Assembly: GCF_963675165.1 (NCBI RefSeq)
Contig: NC_087377.1
Location: forward strand, 10,154,632 to 10,218,631
DNA from: Halichondria panicea
Taxonomy: Eukaryota; Porifera; Demospongiae; Suberitida; Halichondriidae
Direction of reading: 5' to 3'
DNA length: 64,000 nt
Position 1 is the first letter of the stretch. Each line of letters starts with the position of its first letter. The position numbers were made by a program, and so were the translations under genes. Below are positions 46,990-57,439 of this stretch, in pieces. The notes beneath the pieces were generated by a model, which was not told the DNA's origin, made no database searches, and was given only the letters and a program-made list of their open reading frames with translations.

Positions 46990-47810
46990 GAAGGCATTAG
47001 CCTCGGTCCCAGGCCGATTTTTCTTTAATAGAACGAAGTTGAAAAATACGGCCTGGTATTGATTGTATCTGGGCGTGGCAGGAACCGGAAACAAAAGCAG
47101 AGATTCTTCACATTTTGTTTCCTGCTTTTTTTCTGTAATACTAAAGGTGTACGTAGAGGCATTTTACTCCTGTAAAAGTTACAGTAATGTAACTCCATGT
47201 TATGTTCTCAATTTATAGCTAGCTAGCTAGCTATGGCCGGCATGCAACGCGTTGTCTTGTTTGAAGCAAGATGGCCTCACTCTCATGGCAGAACAGGCCC
47301 AGGCTCTCAACCTCCTGTTTGAGGGAAGGGACGTGTTTATCTGGTTCCCAACGGGGTATGGCAAGTCTCTCTGCTATATCAGTTGCTACCCTTTTTAATG
47401 GACTACAAGCTAGGTAGGACCAAGGCTCCTCCTGTTGACAAAAGTGTTGTTCTTGTTAATTGTCTCTCCCCTTGTATCTCTCATCATGAGACTCATGATT
47501 GACCAGGTCAGGAGTCTAAACAATAGCGGTGTTTCTGCTGCCATCCTCAGTAGCAATAAAGGAATCGACAAAGATTTGGTTGCCACTGCCAAAGAAGTGT
47601 CTTCTGGGAAGTATTTCCTGCTGTATACTGCCCCAGAGGCTGTTGTTGAAGACCACTGTTGGAGGATTCATTTTTTGTTGTACCACAGAGTCAATTTGTT
47701 TTATGTATTAAAAAACCACGCCCAGATCACGCCCAAGTACAATCATACCAGGCCTAGTAGGTGACCTAGCGTTCAATTGGAGACGGATCGGCCTGGGGTC
47801 GAGGCTATGA
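46990..47810. mobile_element. Inverted-repeat-bounded segment with helicase scrap
   Basis: TAGCCTCGGTCCCAGGCCGAT near 46999 is inverted at about 47783-47808 (ATCGGCCTGGGGTCGAGGCTA). A related motif is at 33082. The segment contains the RecQ-like fragment below. Whether the two motifs are true termini or two solo copies of a short repeat is not certain. Confidence 0.4.
47261..47680 (+). pseudogene. RecQ-like helicase N-terminal fragment
   Basis: Encodes the start of a superfamily 2 RecQ-type helicase: a Q-motif-like stretch (AEQAQALNLLFEGRDVF), Walker A PTGYGKSLCY, then SPLVSLIMRLMIDQVRSLNN (motif Ia region) and LLYTAPEAV (Ib region). Frames shift and stop between them and nothing C-terminal is present, so it is a fragment. 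A much fuller relative is at 57440-58889. Confidence 0.65.
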
Positions 47811-48560
47811 AGGCATACACATCGGTTTTATTTCGGCGAACTAGGTATATCCACCAAACTGAAGCTGTATTTGTCATTGGTTCTGACTTATAATTGCTCT
47901 CAGCTATAATCAATGGAGGCCAATTGATATACTTTGGACGTTGTAATGTTAAAATTGAGTAAACATCAGTTGCTTGCCTATATACATAGAGCTGTTTTTC
48001 AATTGAATTGTGTGCCTCTTCACATGGCAACTCTCTCTACACATTGTTGAACGTAGTCGTTCTCTCAGAGCTTATGAGATAATAATTATATAGGTTGATA
48101 TTAGCCAACTCTTGTAAGACTACAACCTGAATTATAACGTAAAAACTCTTGAGTTTAAAAAGTTTGAGAGCATCTATATAACGGTGCTAGAAAGACTGTA
48201 AGGTGCTGCTTGTTTGTAAACAGGGACACGTATACCTTGTAGAAGTCTGTATGTGAGTAATGTGAGAGGCATGGAAACAAGTTTATTAGTCATAAGTAAC
48301 ATCGGCTCTTCAATCATAAAAAGCAAATGTGTACGAAACTACATAATAGGTACAATAGAAAGCAAAATGGAAATTTGAGCAAAAAAAGCAAAGTAAACAG
48401 TTTGGTAAAGGCCTAGTAATCGATATTATCTGAATTTCATTGGCATTATGTGCAATATTAACATGAACTTGATCGAAGTGTCAAAACAAGGTAAATTGCT
48501 TATGATAACTTAGTACTGATTGTCCGGTAGTTTTCCATTATTTTGATATCAGTTTTAGCA
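47811..48560. other. Non-coding stretch downstream of the NLR
   Basis: No gene was recognised between the helicase scrap and the NLR stop codon. The first ~500 bp have no clear repeats; the last part is presumably the NLR 3' untranslated region (minus strand). Confidence 0.5.
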
Positions 48561-51500
48561 TTAAATATAATTATAAAGTACAATACGATCCAAAACTTGT
48601 TGCTGGGTTTCTTGACGGAGTATCAATATGTAGGACATTACTTTCAGCATCGAAGTAAACACAATATCTTTAAAAGTGTCCACTTTTCTTTGAAAATTGT
48701 TTATAGCATGGTCATTTTCACACATATTAGTGTTTAAGAAGCAATCAAATTCAGTTCGGCGTCCATTAAAGACGAGACAGGGTACCATCGATTTTATCTC
48801 ACTGAGAGTAAATTCTATATCAACTTTTGATATTGTTGAGTTGTATAACAGGAGTCTTGAAACTGGCTTGATAACAGTCACCGTGGAACCATTCAAAATT
48901 AGTGTTTTTAATTCAGGGTGACGGTGAAGGCTATGCAACAATTGATACACTAGCACTTCTGAGTCTTCAAAACACAAGGTTATTTTGAGTATTTCTAATC
49001 CTACGTTCTGCTTCAGGCCTTCAGTCAACTGTTTTAGTGATTCAGACGATGCAATGTTCATGTTGAGTATCTTCAGGGATTGGTTATTTGCTAACAATAA
49101 CAGCAATCCATCTTGGTTAGAGTTAAGCAGGAAGTATGAATCTAGTTTTAAGTATCTCAGTGTTTTTGAAGATACTAATTGAAGAAGAAAACAATTGGTA
49201 AAACAGGCTCTTTTCTTTAAAATTTGTTTGAATTCAAAATAATAATGTGATGATCCGAAACACAAACTCAATGACCTTAGTTGTTTGAGCATGCACAAAT
49301 ATCCAGCAGTATGGCAGATGCATTCCAATGATTCTAATGCTTGTTCAATCGGAATTGGGCCGATCTCTAGGTGTAATAGTTCTATCGATGGTGAATCTTT
49401 GATAGCAAATGTGAAATCCTTAAATAATTGGATGGTCAATGGGGGCCCATTCATTTGATCCTCTATTGAGCTACCATTTAAATATACCATCCGGAGTGTT
49501 TTCTTACAATGTTTTATTAAGGGTATCAGCGACTTCTCTGTTACTTCGCTGTTCAAACCAACACCTTCTAAGTATATGTATTCGAGCTTATCCAAATTTT
49601 TGAGTATTAACTTGTTCTCATTCTCTGACGGTCCCCTGTAGAATACCGGCTCTTCCCATACATTGCCTTCCTTACAACCACAAAGGTATCTCAGATCTTT
49701 GAAAATGGATGTTTTAAACAAGGTCCACAGTACCTCCGGTAGATGATAAGGATAAGAACCATTGTGCTCATTTAAGTAATATAGTATGAATCTTCTGATT
49801 GAAGTTTTACCAAATGATCTCTCAAGATTGTTTACAAATATATCGAAACGAACAAGATCCTGTTGACTTTCTGTAATTATCAAAGAAACAAGTTCCCACA
49901 AGCAATCACTTTGTGAAATGAAATAGGTAACTATGTTTATTTTGAAGTTCCCACGACATCTGTACTCCAGCACTTGGTCTTGTATAGATTTAGCCAGTGC
50001 AGAACAAGCTAGCTGACTTTGAGCTTCGTGGACAAGATGAATACACAATTCAAATCGTTTTTTGTGCTGTTTTGTTGTTTCATGTATGTTGTGCATTCGT
50101 ATGTTTTGAGTTGAAAGAAATTCTATTATATTTTGACTTTCCATTTTTATGATTCCAGCAAAGAAGATCAACACCATCCTGAAGCGATCATTCAAAACAT
50201 TTTCTCTCAAAAATTCTGCTTGTTCTCTTTCTGTAAAGTTTTGTGCAACCCATGTTGCAGCTAGATACTCATGAATTGTTAGGTGAATGAACTGGAAAGT
50301 GATCTCTAATCCACTTTTGGTGAAGTTCTTTGTAGCTGTCAAAAGTCCCAACCTTGCTTCTTTCTCCGAAGGTACTTCCTCTTCCTGAAATGCTAGTTTA
50401 TCCTCCAGCAAGCTTTGATAAGCAATTTGCGATAATTCGTTCTTGTATCTTTCTATATCGGACTTTCGTGTGCAGTGAATATCCTTTAGTCTTTTGAATG
50501 TGTTCTTTAGAAACAATGTGAACAGTTCCGTAATCGTAGCTGGTATTGTACAGTTTTCAACTTTATAAATGTAAATTAGAATAGAACAATTGAGAGGTAT
50601 GTAACAAAATGAAAGAAGATCTTCTCTGTTTTTCAATTCCCCAATCAAATGCAATGCCTTAACTTCATCTTGTATACCAGCTCTAATACATTCTTCCATT
50701 TGTTGCTTGTTGAAACCAAGCACTTCGATGTGCCTAGTGAGAGTGCTCATTCTTTGCAGCTTTTCAGAAGCGTAAGGTCGTGAGCAAACAATAGCTGAAC
50801 ATTCTTGGAGGATTATACCTTTATATATGTCGAGAAAAAGCGATTCTTTCTCTCTTTCATGACGGCTTAGCTCATCATAGCCATCAAATAAGAAAATTAC
50901 ATCTGCCCCTCTTGTTTTCTGAACGTGCTTAACTACTGAAGATTCTATATCTGGATCGTCATGATAGAAAAGTTCTTCAATTTTCAAGGCTCTAGCTAAC
51001 TTTGTCACTCTAAGAGGAACGTACACAAGTAATGGGCAGTCTTTCAGGAGTTCTCCTTTTGCCCAATCATGGCATATCTTTCGACAAAGTGTAGTTTTGC
51101 CAACTCCAGGAGCTCCATCGATTAGAATCTTTAATGCTTGTTGACACTTATAACCTTTTTCAAGAGCTTTGTTAATTTCAACTGGTTCCTTTCTCCCTTG
51201 TATTTTATCTATCCTTCCTCTTAAAAGATCTCCAGAAATCAAAAACGGATCCCCAGCTCGTTCCGAACGCTCAATCAAGGCCAGATTGATGTAATGCTGC
51301 CCCATAGAGGGTGGCCACGGATCGTCTTGCAAAATCGGTTGCTTCAAGTAATGTTCTTTCAAGTGACAAGCATAAACACTAATAGGGCTTGATGGATCAA
51401 ACAGGTTTTCACCTGCATGTGAGTAAAACGTGGTCAACAAGCATACCACTTCCTATTGGGGCATGCATAGCTGTGGTTGATTACGTAACAAAAAGGTGAC

Positions 51501-53351
51501 GTGTAAAGTGTATGCATGCTTGCAGTCTAATATTTTATGGACGGCCATTTTTGACAGAAATAAATTGATAAATGCGCCATGCCGTTAATTAAAACCCGAT
51601 TGAAAAAATCTGAACACGTATAGAAAACGAGTTGAGAAAGCCCATTTAGTAAAAATGTATAGGAAACGTGTCTAGTTTATAATAATTATAATATAACTTT
51701 ATAGTAAACAGTCATGCACATTGAGTTTAGTAAACACGTCTATATTTGTTGATTAACCTTATACACATTGCATTTGAGGCCAGGTAGGTTAAAAGGCAAG
51801 GGTAAAATCAGAGGTCAAAATGACAGCTGGCACTGATTGGACTGAAGGGTCCAAAACGGACCAAAATTTAAGGCAAAAATTACAGAGATTACAACAAGAT
51901 TCTGAGACTCTACAAGATTCTAGCAAATATTTGGCCAGGCTCATAAGCTATGCACGTACTGCCAGCTGGCACTGATTTAATCCTTGTCCCGGCTTTAATT
52001 GCACCTGGTATTCTAATTATCGACTACACGTGCTTCCTATAAGCTCATTTGCTAGGCTAAATGCGCTTTGCCTATACATGTGTTCTCGTAAGTGCTCTCC
52101 CATTTGTCTTATACCTGTTCTCTATACGTATCTTTTTATTCTTAATCTGTACTACCAAGAGTAGATAAGAGTAAGAGTGTTGAACTGCTGTAGTAATCGT
52201 GGAGCCGCATTTGCCTTGACATGTGTCATCACTGTCGTCACTATATACATATTCAATTAATGAGTGCTGTTAAGTAAACTGTGGTCTGTGGTTTGTAGCA
52301 CTGAACTGTACAATCACAGCATGTGCAGTTTCTGGGAAGTGTTGCTAACATAACAAATTAGTACTGATTTACTATCCGGTGATGCCGCAGGAGCAGTACT
52401 ACATAATTATCTACCCATTTTTTTCACATAATGGCCCCATGCATATATTGTATAGATTGTTTCACCCTAAATTACAACAACAGTTTCATAGCTTCAAGAA
52501 TGTGTAAGTACTTCTTCGCTAATTGAAATACTCACCGTTGGATAGTTTTGTGTATGTCTCATCCATAGTCTGTAATAAATCACTGTACAGTACTTCATTC
52601 TGTTGAAGTATGTCCTTGAATTCTTTATATCGATAAGGATACTGCTTAACAACTCCCAGGATACTTTGGTAGAGACTTTTACCTTTAAGTTGATTGGTGT
52701 TCTTTACTTCGTTTATTTCTACAAGTGTTTCGTCAGAGATGAATCCTTTCGCCAGGAGAGCAGTAGCCATCGCTCGAGGGTCTTGTGATAAGCCGTGTAC
52801 TATCTTCTCAGAACAGCACACCATTGTTTGATGGGCATATACACACTCTGCAAGAAAGAGATTCATTTAAGTTAAAGTATGCACATAAGTATTATTAGTA
52901 ACATTTACTTACCCTCTGTTTCAGGTCCTGGGTTAGTTTCAACATCTCCAGCAAGAAGCAGAAGCATGGGCAAAACTATTATTGCTATAGAAACTATACC
53001 AAGATGCCATGTTATTGTTTCGTTGTGATCATGAATCAATACAGGGACACAAACATGCTTTACATCACTACATTTACGTGTAGTATCAGTGATTGAAATA
53101 TCCAATGCCACCAATACAGAAATGATTGTCATATAAAGCGTGTTTAGAAGTGAAAGCTCAGACCATACATTCATCAACAACAAACTAATCAAAAATGAAA
53201 TCACCATGATGATTATAGTAGTCAGAAATACCCGATCGCTCTGGGGCCAATCGCACTTGTACATTCGTTTGCCAGGACAAGTTTCAACTTTTCCGGCTCG
53301 TACATTGTTGAGTCCAGTTCGTACCCTCCACTCTTCAGCACTAATGGGCAT
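48561..53351 (-). CDS. NLR immune receptor with N-terminal membrane segment and 2A site
   Basis: Predicted 1200-codon reading frame (three exons: 53351-52913, 52847-52536, 51412-48561; 439+312+2852 nt is exactly 1201 codons, introns GT/AG). Exon 1: three hydrophobic helices (around residues 41-63, 68-87, 116-135), then GDVETNPGP (135-143), a canonical 2A ribosome-skipping motif. Exon 2 (147-250): an alpha-helical death-fold/CARD-like domain (GLSQDPRAMATALLAKGFIS, YPYRYKEFKDILQQN). Exon 3: NACHT with Walker A GAPGVGKTT (about 350-358) and Walker B VIFLFDGYDEL (about 422-432), winged-helix region, then leucine-rich repeats (e.g. LKILNMNIASSESLKQLTEG, LKTLILNG). NLRs sense danger signals in the cytosol. 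Skipping would release a 142-residue membrane peptide and a 1058-residue soluble NLR starting with Pro. No lesion seen. Confidence 0.9.
52923..52949 (-). other. 2A (StopGo/CHYSEL) peptide site GDVETNPGP
   Basis: Codons GGA GAT GTT GAA, then ACT AAC CCA GGA CCT, encode GDVETNPGP; the consensus is D(V/I)ExNPGP. The ribosome is known to skip the bond between the last Gly and Pro. It is preceded by a hydrophobic helix ending LLLLAG, as in the signal-like 2A sequences described in sea urchin NLR-type genes. The splice donor follows three complete codons after the Pro. Confidence 0.9.
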
Positions 53352-54056
53352 TGCGTGACAGACAAATGCTATCTTTATAGCCTTGTATCTATTGTTTATC
53401 TGACCTACATGAAGTAGCCTAATGGGTGTGGTAACAGTTATAAGGTTTTGTCAGCTCATGTCTGCATGTGGCTAGTGCATGATGTGGTTGAGTGCAACAT
53501 CTGTTTCCCTAAATACTTAGTCCGGTCTCGCAGCCTGTCCCTTGGTCTCAAGTAGAAATGTGTGTGTGCACAATAAGCAATAATTATGTAGATCACTAGC
53601 CTAGTAAACAACATGTTGAAATATTCTTCGATATTGTACCATGGAAATTGCACAACAGCAAATCAGAAAATTGTTGCGTGATCGATTTTTTAGTTGGCGA
53701 GATGTCATATGTATACGTACCATGCACCGCCTGATTTATTTTTGTTCAGTGATGCATTAAGTAGCTATAGGAGGACCATGCAGTACATACAAGTAATGAT
53801 TTATTTTTTAAGTGATTGTTTAAATACTTCATACTACTAGCTATCATGACTACGAAGCCCCCCCCCACAATTTACCATACCGTAATTATTGGTTATGTAA
53901 TAAAAGTCAGCTTACCTTGCCAACCTCAGAGCCGCCCCTATATACTTTTCTAAAGTTGTCTACACCCTTGAGGACTCCATTTCCCCCTACCATTATGCAT
54001 GACTGCGGCTCCGTCTATATAGTATTACTATAATTATACTACACAGCCATTTCACT
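53352..54056. other. Upstream region of the NLR, no gene recognised
   Basis: Probably contains the NLR promoter (minus strand). I saw no convincing TATA box or conserved element. A short run of C lies at 53860-53868. Open frames are short and unremarkable. Confidence 0.45.
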
Positions 54057-54250
54057 TACCGAGCATCAAACATTTGCGAACTTTGCGAGGGTTGATCAAT
54101 TCGCAACAATTAAATCTGCAAAACCTAAATTATTACTAGTAAATACACATGATCCTTTCCAACGCAATAGTTAGATCCCAAAGGGTCAAATTTTCTGCTG
54201 ATTTGGCTCATTCACAACCGCAAAATATTCTAGTAATACGGTATTAACTA
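54057..54250. mobile_element. MITE-like element, CTAGTAATACGG ends
   Basis: 54065-54138 is the inverted form of 45654-45722 (GCATCAAACATTTGCGAACTT, GTTGATCAATTCGCAACAAT, ATTACTAGTAA), and 54225-54245 (AAATATTCTAGTAATACGGT) matches 45735-45757 in direct orientation. Both copies therefore belong to one inverted-repeat family. Confidence 0.5.
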
Positions 54251-54329
54251 CTTATACCTATAATGGAATCATTGGGGTATTCTACATTTTGGCAAAACTA
54301 ATGGTAAATAGATTGCATGCCTGCACCAA

Positions 54330-54620
54330 GAGTTGGTAGATTTTATGCAGCCTATTATTCTTTTTAGCTATTATTTCCACATTATTCCATTATTCCTCCA
54401 AAGCACAACATAGATCACATTCACATCCCATGTTCTTGCACAAGTAATCAATAAATAAATTAATGGCCACATGACTCAGTATACTTCCATGCCTATACAG
54501 ATGTATACTCAGTCTGACTCAACTGACCCGTATTTCAAAAACCTGCCGTAATTTTTATAAACCATTATGCCAGCATACTGAATCTCACCAAAATTATGCC
54601 AGCATAATCTACCAACACCT
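54330..54620. mobile_element. MITE, GGTTGGTAGATTATGC family (third copy)
   Basis: GAGTTGGTAGATTTTATGC at 54334 and GCATAATCTACCAACACC at about 54602 are the inverted ends. The interior shares CCTATTATT and AATTATGCCAGCATA with 39050-39447. Confidence 0.6.
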
Positions 54621-54715
54621 ATCACGGGCTATCAGGTGGCTATTATAGTTATGAGTGAACCTAAAGCAGCATTGCTTGGATTAGATTGTATAAGGTATAG
54701 ATACCTGTATTATGA

Positions 54716-55260
54716 GACAGGGGGTATTATGGGTCACTTTGATAAAATGCTTCCAAAGTTTCAATATATTCTTTAAATTTTTAACAAATAACCTGATTTT
54801 TATAATCACCATACATTGTATCTTAATTGTATTATAGCGTAAATTTTACATTTTTCCAACAATTATCTCCAGAGAATTTATAATTAAGCTTAGGTGACTC
54901 ATTATACCAACATTTACCTTAAACTGTTGAGAATGCATGGTTGTGGTCAATTAGTGCTTAATTTGATTAATTGATTATTAATAATTTATACTTTCTACGG
55001 TAGTTCATGCTTGTAGTTACAAGCCTCTACACCTCTTTTTTTAGTGACCCATAATACCATCATTCCCCAAAATTTGCATTTAGTACATCGTTACAATTAA
55101 ATTACGATTTAAGTGACATAATTTAAAGATAACCTGATTTTCATAATCACCATATCTTAATTGTATTATAGCGAAAATTTTACATTTTTTCAACGATTAT
55201 CTCCAGAGAAATTTATAATTAAGCTTAGGTGACTCATTATACCAACATTTACCTTATACA
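54716..55260. repeat. Direct repeat plus inverted ends
   Basis: About 130 bp at 54790-54925 is repeated at 55129-55255 (CCTGATTTTTATAATCACCA; TCTCCAGAGA; TTAAGCTTAGGTGACTCATT). GGTATTATGGGTCAC (54724) is inverted as GTGACCCATAATACC (55044), so a foldback element overlaps the first copy. Non-coding. Confidence 0.6.
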
Positions 55261-55504
55261 CGTACATTGTTTATTACAATCCTAATACCAGTGCGTGCAA
55301 CTTGTTTTGTAGGCAGATTTACAAATGTCTGCATGCATGAGACTGGAAACATTTCAATTATTGGAGATGCATGCCCTTCCTCTAACAAAAAATCCATGTG
55401 AGTCGCCACATTATTTTGTATGAGACAATTAACCTAATTTGTAATTTGCAACCTCCTATGACGGTTAGACCTGCAATACAACAGAACACAAAATTTAATT
55501 AGGA

Positions 55505-55740
55505 TCATGTCATTCTGAGTACACTCATCAATATAATTATCTTGTTATAATTTATAAGAAACTGGGACATGTGCAGATCGAGTTTCCATATAATTATCAG
55601 TATAATGTTATAACCCATAAAACTCTGCGTTGGGTATATATAATTATAGTTCAACTTCCTTCATTGGGGACGCTTGCATGCAGGCACAAAGGGACAAAGG
55701 TCAACACAACTGCTGTCATGCAAGCTTATTCTTTACTTTG
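55505..55740. repeat. Dispersed repeat, copy 2
   Basis: Same blocks as 33095-33340 (TGAGTACACTCATCAATA; GGGGACGCTTGCATGCAGGC; GGTCAACACAACTGCT), diverged and with different spacing. Confidence 0.55.
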
Positions 55741-56084
55741 TTTTACTGACCCTCCTCTTAGCTACTATGCAGATTGGAAGATATACATAATCCCATTTAT
55801 TGTAAGTGCATGTCCTTAAACGTCAACTGGTTCAGTCTATCAGTTACCTACGGTGGTGGCAATATTGATCTTATATGTACACATCTAGGTAGGGAGATCA
55901 TTTCAAGTCTAATCCTCATGTACCTATATTCCCAGATCCCAGCAGGGAGGGGGGAATTATAGAAACAGGTTTTGCATGGCACTTTTAGATTCTATTGAGG
56001 CTATTTAAAGTTATGGTTAAAGATTAGAGGCAGTGCAAAGATCTATATACAACATTTGCTAACTGCAAAGTTTAAAGGTCACGA

Positions 56085-56245
56085 ACTACCAACTGCCAAC
56101 TCCCAACTGCGAACTACCAACTACCAACTACCAACTGCCAACTGCCAACTCCCAACTGCGAACTACCAAATACCAACTCCCAACTGCCAACTCCCAACTG
56201 CATGCGAACTACCAACTGCCAACTGCCAACTGCCAACTACCAACT
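56085..56245. repeat. Heptamer minisatellite (CCAACTN)
   Basis: About 22 units of CCAACTG, CCAACTA, CCAACTC and GCGAACTA follow each other. The three forms alternate in a higher-order pattern. The plus-strand frame with many LPTANCQ blocks is only the translation of this array. Confidence 0.8.
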
Positions 56246-56278
56246 GGAGTAGCACTCAGGGCCACCGTAGTTACCTCA

Positions 56279-56857
56279 CTTAGGCCACAACAAGAGGTAG
56301 TTCTGTTTCTGGTCAGGTTGCTTGCCTGATTACGTGAGGCCAAGAGGGACAACAGCAACTGAGCCACGCATATTTGCAGTGTCATCACTTTTTATTTTTC
56401 ACAGTTTGTCTTTAAAAACAGTTTACAACACAATAATAACATCTAAATAACATACAGGAAGAGGTATTTTAGGCTTTGGCAACCAGAACATTGAACTGAG
56501 AATTGTCTCTATATCAAACACCTATATAATTATGTCATTGCACTAGCTTGAGCCATTGTACGTGCTCGCTCTGTATCAAAGCAAAAAAGCAAAATGAGAC
56601 CACATAATTATTGTGTTAGCATAATAACATCTTTCATTGCAAAATACAAGATAGTATATATATTAATACAAGATACAAGCACTAGCTTACTGAATATTGA
56701 AGTGCTGTACATGTAATTATTGCAACACCCACTCAACCTAAAGTGAGTGGGTGTGGTTTGCGCATGCGCATTAGGTGTGTTGCTGAAAAAACAGCCCAGT
56801 GAAATATTGAGCGGCGGATGGACCAGAAACAGAACTACCTCTTGTTGTGGCCTTAAG
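56279..56857. mobile_element. Inverted-repeat element, 35 bp TIRs
   Basis: Ends GGCCACAACAAGAGGTAGTT plus CTGTTTCTGGTC, and their complement at 56821-56854, are nearly identical. Inside is another hairpin at 56729-56755 (CACCCACTCA / TGAGTGGGTG). No gene. It directly abuts the helicase element at 56961. Confidence 0.7.
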
Positions 56858-56976
56858 TCAATTTTTTACACTCTGTTCATTCATAGATACACTCTCATGG
56901 TCACTGTAAAGCAAATATTATACTATTATTATAACGACATTTACCTAGTACAACAGCACAGGTTAGTTGGGCGGAG

Positions 56977-57003
56977 CCCGACCGTCCCTGACGGGAGGTC
57001 GGG
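56977..57003. ncRNA. Left terminal GC hairpin
   Basis: CCCGACC (56977-56983) pairs with GGTCGGG (56997-57003) around an inner TCCC/GGGA stem. It faces outward next to a TATATA motif (57013-57018). It is counterpart to the hairpin at 59014-59043 with compensating base changes. Listed as a structured element; transcription is not shown. Confidence 0.35.
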
Positions 57004-57166
57004 GGATACGCTTATATACGATTTGTACTTGTATTATGTAATACTGCTTGGAGCATCATGAATATAATCATTTTAAGTGGGTGTTAAACGCAATATGCAC
57101 CGCACTGCAACACACTGGCTGGCACTGAAAACAACATGACTTTGCTACTAAATTAAAAGAGCAAGA

Positions 57167-57412
57167 ATGGCCCAAGTGCTACAATGTTTTGGATGTGGGG
57201 ATGAGCTATCAAGGCCTGGTAACAGGAGAGCTCTTGATGGTCCAGCTGGAAAGGAAGTGTTGGACCTGTGGACAATGCTACTGGAGAATGAGGAAGAACA
57301 GATGTGTGCTGATGTCGACATTAACAGTATTGTAAATGGCAGTGATAAAAACAGATTGCCCAAAATGTGCAGGAAATGTTTCGGTAGATATAGCAGCTTT
57401 CTTGAAGCACAG
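57167..57412 (+). CDS. Cysteine-rich (zinc-finger-like) protein, first exon
   Basis: ATG at 57167 opens an 82-codon exon encoding a CFGCGDEL cysteine pair near the start (residues ~8-11), an acidic middle (LLENEEEQM) and MCRKCFGRYSSF with a second CxxC near the end, so a zinc-binding fold is likely. It ends at GAAGCACAG|GTAATA, a plausible donor. No continuation exon was found; downstream sequence is the 3' end of the helicase on the other strand. Its closeness to one terminus of the inverted-repeat element, opposite the helicase start, suggests that the two belong to one unit. Function unknown; DNA binding is a guess. Confidence 0.5.
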
Positions 57413-57439
57413 GTAATAATGAAAATAAAATGTGTAATT

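Noticed and set aside
47773-48030. 85-codon minus-strand frame downstream of the NLR
   Set aside because: Includes part of an inverted motif, has no domain and does not splice to the NLR.
48561-51449. Single-exon NLR starting at the ATG at 51449
   Set aside because: That start lies in the intron; acceptor TGCAG at 51413 joins two upstream exons in perfect phase, adding the death-fold and 2A segments.
56056-56283. 75-codon frame with LPTANCQ repeats
   Set aside because: Translation of the CCAACTN heptamer array; no start context or neighbours.
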